Source: Owenia fusiformis
Taxonomy: Eukaryota; Annelida; Polychaeta; Sabellida; Oweniidae
Assembly (NCBI GenBank): GCA_903813345.2
Contig: CAIIXF020000004.1
Location: 14,827,196 to 14,887,195, forward strand
Reading direction: 5' to 3'
DNA length: 60,000 nt
Shown: in pieces, positions 48,201 through 57,500 of the stretch
Numbering within the stretch: position 1 is the first letter of the stretch
Layout of the letters: each line of letters starts with the position of its first letter
Notes under the pieces: model-generated
Told to the model about the DNA's origin: nothing
What the model saw: only the letters and a program-made list of their open reading frames with translations
The model's database searches: none
Program-made: the position numbers and the translations under genes

Positions 48201-51200
48201 AAAATGTGAAAAATATAGAAAAAGGATGAAATGATTTACAAACACATTAAATTAAATGAAGACTCAGAATACAGAAATACAGTTCATTAAGGTTGCAGTA
48301 TTTTATAATTTTATCATGTCTGTCACATTTTGCTAAAAATTTCGTGCCTCCTCAATCGAGGCAAGTATCCATGATTTGATTTTATGGAGACATAAATATC
48401 ACTGTCACAACATTTTAGCAATGCTTATTGAACACCCTATAAATACAAAAAGTGACCCAAACCCTATAATATAAGCTACATGCCAGTACAGTAAATATGC
48501 TAATATTATTTATAACATACCTATGATGATGTATAGTGCAAAGTGTACACAAGACAGCGGGCCAATATAAGTTTTGAAAAGCCTGCGCCCGCTAACTTTC
48601 TGATTGGTCAAGGCACTGACGTCATAACCAATCAGTCGAAGATAAAACTGGCGAGCAATTTTTCTAAACTCATTTCAATCATTTTCAAACCATTTGTTTG
48701 TCAATTCTATAGAAAACGGTACTCTCTGACCTGTTTACATCATCATAGGTATGTTATAAATCGTTTATGTCACTACTGTGGCACTTATGCCCTCGGTTCT
48801 CTGAGATCAATGTCCCTCCCAAGGTCGGGCCATATATCACTGAGACCTCGGGCATATATGCCACGATAGTGACATAACCTCTAAGTATAGTATATAAAAG
48901 TTTAACAATTAGTAAAGTGCTGATTATAATCTGATTGACATTTTTATGCAAACATTTTTACGTAAAGCTTATAATGGTAAATAAAAAAACATAACCTACA
49001 GCCCTTATTTTTGACAATCTTGTCCAAATACATAAGTTGATACTTATTATTTCTCTATTATCGCCCATTAAAATCCTCAACAATATACTACACTTCAATT
49101 GATTCCTAATGTTGAGTTGCTGTTTTTGTTTTACATTTGGCAATTGGCGCATATGCAGCCTCGGCAATAATACATGTCATAAAGTAATCAAATTGTCAGT
49201 TTGAGTGTCAAGAATATTCTCTCATCACTCACAGAGTTCTATGTTTGTCTCGGTACATTTTTTGGGGACATCAACCATGGAAAAATGGATGATGGTACTA
49301 AAACAGGGATTTCTCTAAAACAAGACAGACTGACAAAGTTACTTAATGAACCTTTCAGATGTCTATGATAAATCAGTTATTTGTCAGAGCATCTCAACAT
49401 TTCAAGAATATTCCTTCATTTATTTCATGTTTTGGTGCAATTTATTTTGAGATGCCCTGTAGGATGTATAGGGGTTATGCACTGGGAGGTTTTGGATACA
49501 GGGAATATCCCGAGGGATATACAATATATCTTCCCGAGGGACCGAAGGGACCAAGGGAAGATATATTGTATATCCCAAGAGATATTTCCTGTATCCAAAC
49601 CGACCGTGCATAACTGTTGTATTCCATACCTGATGAGGTTTGAAATAATGAGCATGTATCCCACATGCTCTGGTGTGTTTACTTGCAAAATATGTTATCA
49701 TTTTCAAAAAAAATCAAATTTTTCCAAATTTGTTTTCAATTTTTTTCAAAAATGAAAAAATAAATTTCCAAAATTTTTTTTCTAATTTTTTTTCACATTT
49801 TTTTGCATAATTTCTTTTCAGAATTTTTTTTCAAAATTTTTTTCAAAATTTTTTTTCAACATTTTTTCAAATTTTTTTACATAATTTTTTTCCACAATTT
49901 TTTTTCAAATTTTTTTACATAATTTTTTTCCCGAATTTATTTTTAAAATTAAAAAAAAATTTTTTTTGAGCGGGACATACGATTTATATGTCCCGGAGCT
50001 CCGTTGGAGCGGGACATACGAAAAATATTTGCCCGGATATGGAATATATTCCCGGTTGATATGTCCCTGAAACCTCATCAGGTATGGAATACATGTATGT
50101 ATGTATGTATCCTGTTTATGATACACTATACATCTATTTGTCCAAATACTCTCTTTCTATAGTCATTCAAATCCAAATGTAAGTTAAATTAGTGTGTATC
50201 CAAATGTCTTCTTGTGGAAAAGCTTTTTAATCATTCTTCTTTTGGATTTACTGTTTCTTTAGACATTCTTCTTCTTTTGAACATTTTGCTTCTTACTTTG
50301 AACATGTTGCTTCTTCTTTTGAACATTCTTCTTTTTCATTTAGCCATTCTGTTTCTTCTTTGGAACATTCTGCTTCTTCCTTTGAACATGTTGCTGCTTC
50401 TTTTGAACATTCTGGTTCTTGTTTTGAACAGTTTCCTTCTTTCGAACATTCTCCCTTTTCTTTAGGACTTTCTACTTCTTTGTTTGAACATTCTGCTTCT
50501 TGATTTGAACATTCTACTTCTCCACTTAAATACTCTACTTCCTCTTTTGGACACTCTGCTATTCCTCCTGTATTTGTTCAAATACTTTCTTACAGCAAGA
50601 CAACTTAAATTTCTTCTTTGATGCCTCATCATTTCCAGGGACTTGTTCAGCTAGCTTTGTCAGGGCTTCAGGCAGTGAGAATGCTAGAGACACTGGTTTG
50701 TTCCATGTATTGTATATATTTGCTTTATCCCATCCTGCAAATATCATGAAACAATTTGGATAACATCTAAACCATTCTGTTCCTGTATCACATACTATGG
50801 TTCCACTGTCTCCTGGTTGTGTGTATGCAGTGTCAGCATCTGGCGTCTCTGAACTGATAGCTACCATGTTCTCTACCCATGCAGTCTTCTTGCCAACTTT
50901 GATTTCACCTGCTGCATCTACTTTCAAAATCTTGCCTTTTGCTTGATTGAGGGGCAGTCCTAGCTTTACTGCATTTAAGCCGGCTTTAGGCTCTCTATAC
51001 CACCATTTACAACAATTATCACAATCATTATATTGATATTTTATGTTCTTACACTGCTCATTCATTTTGCTACAGGCAGGATCATGTTGATCATCCACTC
51101 TGATACAGGCAATATCATATTGTTGTTCTTCCTCCTCCTCATCAATATCCTTATCATTCATAACAGCATCATACGTACAATTCACTATCATTTCCTCATC

Positions 51201-51476
51201 TTGGCTTGTGCTGTTATCCTTCCAGACAGTTAACCTGCCTTTCTCCTCATCATCATCATGATCTGCATTGTTATTATGTTCATCACTGTCCATTCTCAAT
51301 GGTATTCTGTATGGAACCTCTCTACCAATCACATGTTTATCACTTTGATCTTCCTTGGACCAAGAAATATATTCAGCATTGGGAATGCGTTGTTCAACCA
51401 CATGGTTGGCTGTGAGAATATACATCTCATCTTGACTCACAATTTCTTCATTGAGTGAATCAATACTTAATATACT

Positions 51477-51575
<99 letters not shown>

Positions 51576-54500
51576 GTAGTAGGACAAAGCAACAAGTCCC
51601 CCAATTGTCCCCATTGGGTTTTCCACAAAATCATCAAGCATACCTTCATCAGCAGTGTCACGCTCTCTGCTATGTAGAGGTCCACCTGCACATCCAAGCA
51701 ACTGTATAGATTCATCCTCCATCCAGGGGACAGAGTGGAACTTGCATCCTGGCATCATTCTTTCTATGAATGCAGATGTCTTGTTGACATATCCATCAAT
51801 AATATGTATTGAGTAAAGACCATCTTCTCCCATACCATAGAACTTCACCACAGGAATCCTGGAAGCATAGCAGATGGAAAGTTGAGACATACTGCTGGCA
51901 CCCTGAACTCAGATGTTCATGAATATTTCTTATGAAACTTTTTATGTCAAATCAAAAGTAAGTCAGTGTAAAAAAATATGGAAACACTACAAATAAATCC
52001 CAGAAATTGTTCATCACATAATTTTGTTATGAATGTTTTATGTGTTTTCCTAAAAATTGTAGGTTCACTCAAGGACACTCATTGTACAAGTCTAATGTTG
52101 ATATTTGACCTTTTGGGTGACATTTACCTGTTTACCGTAGTTTATTACCATTAACTATACTCTCATCATTTATTAGGAAATTCATTGAATATGAACTACA
52201 TATACCAATATACTTAAAATTAATTTATTTGATGACATTGTCTTCTATAAATGCCAAACCATGTGAAATAGTAGATAGTAGGAGATAGTAAGTAGTTCTT
52301 TGAGTGTTTTCACATATATAGCTTAATAAGTCTCCACCCAAGTAAGTTCTTCTTTACTTGCATGAATGTTAATTGAGACTAAACATGTCTATTTTAGAAT
52401 TTCATAGAAAGCCATTTTTATCCCAACAAATGAAGTTCAGTTTGGATATTGTGATACTAGTAGATGATGAATTTTCTTCATATTTGGCAGAATGATTATG
52501 TATATTGGTGAATAGTTTTGTGCAAAACCTTTTTCACTTAACAAATGGCGATATTTTTTGCAAAAATGTAGTTTCCGATTTTCAACCAAAATAATTAGAG
52601 GGGGGGGGGTAGAGAAAACAAGATTTTTGTTAATTTTGAGATCTTTTAGAAGTTTATGTTTATTAACTTTATTATATAGTTATACTCAAATAAAAAAAAT
52701 TTGATAAGATTTCAAATATTGTATCATTTTTTGGATTCAAGCCTCAGAAATTCTAAAATGGCCACCTGATGTTGGAATTTGTAGTAGATAAAGATTTCTT
52801 CAAAGTATGGCTATATTAGAAGATAATATTTTTTGAGAAGATCACAATTATCATATCATTTATTTTATTTGTATATCTGAAATCCAAAAGGATCAACCCT
52901 TATGAGAATTTTAAATTATTAGGAGATATCATGTATGGCTATATTATACTGTTTGTTTGTTGGGATTTGCTGATCTGTTGATTTGCCAATTTTTTCTAGT
53001 TGTTGATTGTTGATTCAAAATGGCCAAATATACTGCATTATGCAGAAAGCAAATTACATGTAGTTCTTTATCCATATTTGAAAAAATATATATAAGATTT
53101 AGCGTGAAGAATAATATTGTGATAATGTTAGGCAAGTATTTAGGTCACATTGGGCTGATAATATATAATAGGAATTATTTGTACTGATGCCCTTTTAGGG
53201 ACGAACCTACATCTAACATAGAATTTTTATTAACAGTAAAATTACAATAAAGTTAAAGAAAATATTACATTCTTCAAATGACAGTGATATACAGGTGAAC
53301 TGGATGATTGATGTGTAACATTACATTCAGAGTACATTTGAGTTCTCTTGGGCTGATATGGACATTGAACTTGGAGTGATATTGTGATAATACAGGGTGT
53401 GCCAAAAAATTTTGCAACTTTTTCAAATTTTATGTCAATACCTCAATGTTATGATACATTTGCAACATTTTATGGCACACCCTGTATTATGTCATTATTC
53501 AGTTGATATTAGATTGATATTGGGATAATATTGGATGATATGACACGAGGCCAATATTGGCAGACGTCTAGATAAGCTGTCGCCATTCGCCAATTGCGAA
53601 TATTTTTAGCACCTGGCGAAGATATTGATCTAAATATTCGCAAGGTTGGCGAATATCTTTATACTGAACCTACCTTCGAAACAGATAAATCATCCATTTA
53701 TCGAGGAAATTCTCCGTTTTCAACTTTCGTATTTTCGTAATTTCAGCCATGAGAAGCCACAATTATTTTTGTTTCAATGGAAAATAACACAGGGCAGCTT
53801 CATAAAATGTGTTGCGTTCGGTATTTTAATGAATCAGTTGAGACGCCACAACTTGTTTTCGGGTCAATGCAAATTTAACAGAAGCTCATATTTGCAAACC
53901 TGTTTCGTTCGTTTTTCTGTTGCATTCATGTCATGCTAAATTCAAAATTTTCTTAAGAGACTTCGAAGAATAATATGGTGATTTCTGGCGTATTAACCAA
54001 TACCATAGCTTGTTATTTCTCACCCAGATAAAGAAAGATGTAAGGAATATGCTTACATCGATTAAAACATCACAATTACGTATTATATTCGAAAACCGGT
54101 GAGAATTCGGACAAACGAAGGTGGTAGACTAGCCTACATGTAAGCATTTCTTCTTGCACTTTCTGGGACCATTGAGGTCCCGGATTGGTCTTTCCGACCA
54201 GAGATTGGAAGGCGGGGAAGCCTTGGTTGACATGCAATAGTGTTAGCAGGACGATGACATGTGAAATTTGTTTGAAGTACGCTTTTTATGTCATTTGATA
54301 AAAAATATTTTGGCTAATAATTTTTCAGTGTGGCTAATATTTTTTAGAAAATATTAGCCACATTGGCTAATAATTTTTTCAGCTTATCTAGACCCCTGAT
54401 ATTGGGATCATTTTTCGCTGATATTGGAAGAGGGTATTGCCATTGATATTCAATTCATGATGATTCGGGTTGATATCAAGGCTGATATTGGAGTATATTG

Positions 54501-57500
54501 CGATACTATTAGATCAATATAGGGGTTCTATTACGTCGTTTTTGTGGTCATGTTGCACTGAGAATATTTTGTGATATTTGGTAGATTTTGTGGCTGAAAT
54601 TATTGGAGTGATATTGGGATAATAATAGAGCAATATATGGGTTCTATCGGGTCATTATTGGGGTGACATTGCATAAATTGTAATATGTAGATATTTGGGC
54701 TGTCATATCAGAATAGTGTTAGGCTGCTATATGACAAAAATTGAGTGATTATTGTAAAAGTCAACTAATATTTGGTTGATATGCGGTGATATTTGATTGA
54801 TATTGCATTCAGAACACTTGGGTGATATAAGATAGATATCAGGACTGATTTTGGAGTAATATTAAGATAATGTTAGGTCATTATATAATACTGGGTTAAT
54901 GTTTGATTGACTAATGTGAGAAACCATACCATGAGTCCAACAAGTTCATTCAATTTTATGCAAATAGCTTTAAACTGATGTACAAATATGTGCTATATAG
55001 TAGGTGAGGGGGGGGGTAAGCAGCCTTATTGACAATCGCCCAGTGTATTATTTACCATTTTAGTAGTTTCCGATGATGTGGTTCAAGTTTCTCAAATGGT
55101 TCCCTCAATGCTAAATTTTCTGAGCTCATTTGTTCTGTTCTGTATTTGATCAGTGCTCTCTCAACCTCATGGCTGGCATGCAGTTCTCGTAGTATAGCTG
55201 TTATCTCACACTTGTCATCCGGATTCTCAAACAACAGAATTGTCTCTAATTCATGGGGTATATGCCTGTCATGAATCAACCTCTTAATTGTGTTTTTGTA
55301 CGAAAAACTATTCGATACGCTTGTCTGATAAAGACACCGCCTTGTCTGACACTTTAAACTCAGATTCCATTTAGCTTTACTTGCATTTAGTTTTGTTTCA
55401 GCTGCATGTTGTTGAGCATCAGTTGCATTGCTGTTAAGTGACATGAGATGTTTGTAGTCATCATCTTTAGCACCTAATCTGGTCAGAAGGCTGTATTGTT
55501 CCCTACAATAAGGGGTGAATCTTTTAATGTATGTGAGTGCTGTACTGCCTGAATCAGTTGCAGCATTGACATCTGCACCTTGGTTTGTGAACATCTTTAT
55601 CCATTCCAGAGACCTCTTCTTCTGAATAGCAATCATTAGTTCAGTTTTGCCATCTTTGTGTTTGACATTGACATCTGCACCATGCTCTGCTAACCACTTT
55701 GTACATTCCAGAGAGCCAGACTTACAAGCATACATCAATGCAGTCCAACCATTATTGTCCTTAGCATTGACATCTGCACCATGGTCTGTTAACATCTTTA
55801 TCCATTCCAGAGACCTCTTCTTCTCAATGGCAATCATCAGTTCAGTTTTGCCATCTTTGTGTTTGACATTGACATCTGCTCCATGCTCTGTTAAACACTG
55901 TGTATATTCCAGAGAGCCAGACTCACAAGCGCTCATTAATGCAGTTTTACCATCAGTGCTTCTGGTATTGACATCTGCACCATGGTCTGTAAACATATTT
56001 ATCCATTCCAGAGACCTCTTCTTCACAATAGCAATCATTAGTTCAGTTTTGCCATCTTTGTGTTTGACATTGACATCTGCTCCATGCTCTGCTAACCACT
56101 GAGTACATTTCAGCGAGCCAGACTCACAAGCATGCATCAATGCAGACCAACCATCATTGTCCTTAGCATTGACATCTGCTCCATGCTCTGTTAACCACTG
56201 AGTACATTTCAGCGAGCCAGACTCACAAGCATGCATCAATGCAGACCAACCATCATTGTCCTTAGCATTGACATCTGCTCCATGCTCTGTTAACCACTGT
56301 GTATATTCCAGAGAGCCAGACTCACAAGCACGCATCAATGCAGTTTTACCATCAGTGCTTCTGGTATTTACATCTGCACCATGGTCTGTCAACATCTTTA
56401 TCAATTCCAGAGACCTCTTCTCCTCAATAGCAATCATCAGTTCAGTTTTACCGTCTTTGTGTTTGACATTGACATCTGCTCCATGCTCTGTTAAACACTG
56501 TGTATATTCCAGAGAGCCAGACTCACAAGCGCGCATTAATGCAGTTTTACCATCAGTGCTTCTGGTATTGACATCTGCACCATGGTCTGTGAACATCTTT
56601 ATCCATTCCAGAGACCTCTTCTTCACAATAGCAATCATCAGTTCAGTTTTGCCATCTTTGTGTTTGACATTGACATCTGCTCCATGCTCTGTTAACCACT
56701 GTGTACATTCCAGAGAGTCAGACTTACAAGCATACATCAATGCAGTACAACCATTATTGTCCTTAGCATTGATATCTGCACCATGCTCTGTTAACCATTT
56801 TGTACATTCAAGAGAGCCAGACTTACAAGCATACATCAATGCAGTCAAACCATTATTGTCTTTAGCATTGACATCTGCACCATGCTCTGTTAACCACTTT
56901 GTACATTCCAGAGAGCCAGACCTACAAGCATGCATCAATGCAGTCCAACCATAAGAACTGTCCTTAGCATTGACATCTGCTCCACGCTCTGTTAACCACT
57001 GTGTATATTCAAGAGAGCCAGACTCACAAGCACGCATCAATGCAGTTATACCATCAGTGCTTCTGGTATTGACATCTGCACCATGGTCTGTGAACATCTT
57101 TAACCATTCCAGAGACCTCCTTTCAATAGCAATCATTAGTTCAGTTTTGCCATCTTTGTGTTTGACCTTGACATCTGCACCATGCTCTGTTAACCACTGT
57201 GTACATTTAAGAGAGCCAGACTCACAGGTATACATCAATGCAGTCCAACCATTATTATCCTTAGCATTGACATCTGCACCATGCTCTGTTAACCACTGTT
57301 TACATTCCAGAGAGCCAGACTTACAAGCAGACATCAATGCAGTCCAACCATAAGTGCTCCTAGCATTGACATCTGCACCATACTCTGTTAACCACTTTGT
57401 ACATTCCAGAGAGCCAGACCTACAAGCATACATCAATGCAGTCCAACCATTATTGTCCTTAGCATTGACATCTGCACCATGCTCTGTGAACCATTTTGTA

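Larger units (their letters stand above)
42930..49270. repeat. Tandem array of a 1.6-kb monomer, about 3 copies, with nested insertions
   Basis: Copies start near 42930 (continuing at 43629), 46120 and 47722. Shared landmarks are AAATGTAAAAGACTCCTTTA, GATAAAACACTTTTATGTGG, CACAAAGAGCAACACAGAGA, TTTCTAAAGCCCTGTATACA, AAATCCTTGAAACATA and TTTGGCAATTGGCG. The second-to-third spacing is about 1600 bp. Copies differ mainly by insertions: 42976-43624, 44389-45382 and 45555-45930 in the first; about 47125-47485 in the second; about 48509-48880 in the third. Short frames in the monomer carry no recognised domain. Confidence 0.85.
51910..55051. other. Spacer between the two nested genes
   Basis: AT-rich, with a G-run near 52600. 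From about 53280 to 54920 there is a degenerate minisatellite rich in TGATATTGGGATAATATTGG-like blocks, split by two insertions (53391-53486 and about 53565-54395). No gene could be supported; an open frame at 53646-53939 has no recognisable content. Confidence 0.5.

Noticed and set aside
43898-48229. Conserved 67-residue frame (MKWLNC...) in the first and third monomers
   Set aside because: The similarity comes from the 1.6-kb tandem duplication itself; the second monomer breaks the frame and no domain is visible.
50214-50465. Leucine-rich hydrophobic peptide on the + strand
   Set aside because: Antisense of the 21-bp Cys/Lys/Glu units after the protease gene.
51455-51715. Poly-His and poly-Met frames over the triplet run
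   Set aside because: Other frames and strand of the (GAT)33 run inside the protease gene.
51890-55052. One fused ankyrin-protease gene
   Set aside because: The ankyrin stop overlaps a donor-like TG|GTAAAT, but joining it to the acceptor-like site before the protease ATG does not keep the protease frame. Without RNA I keep them as two genes.
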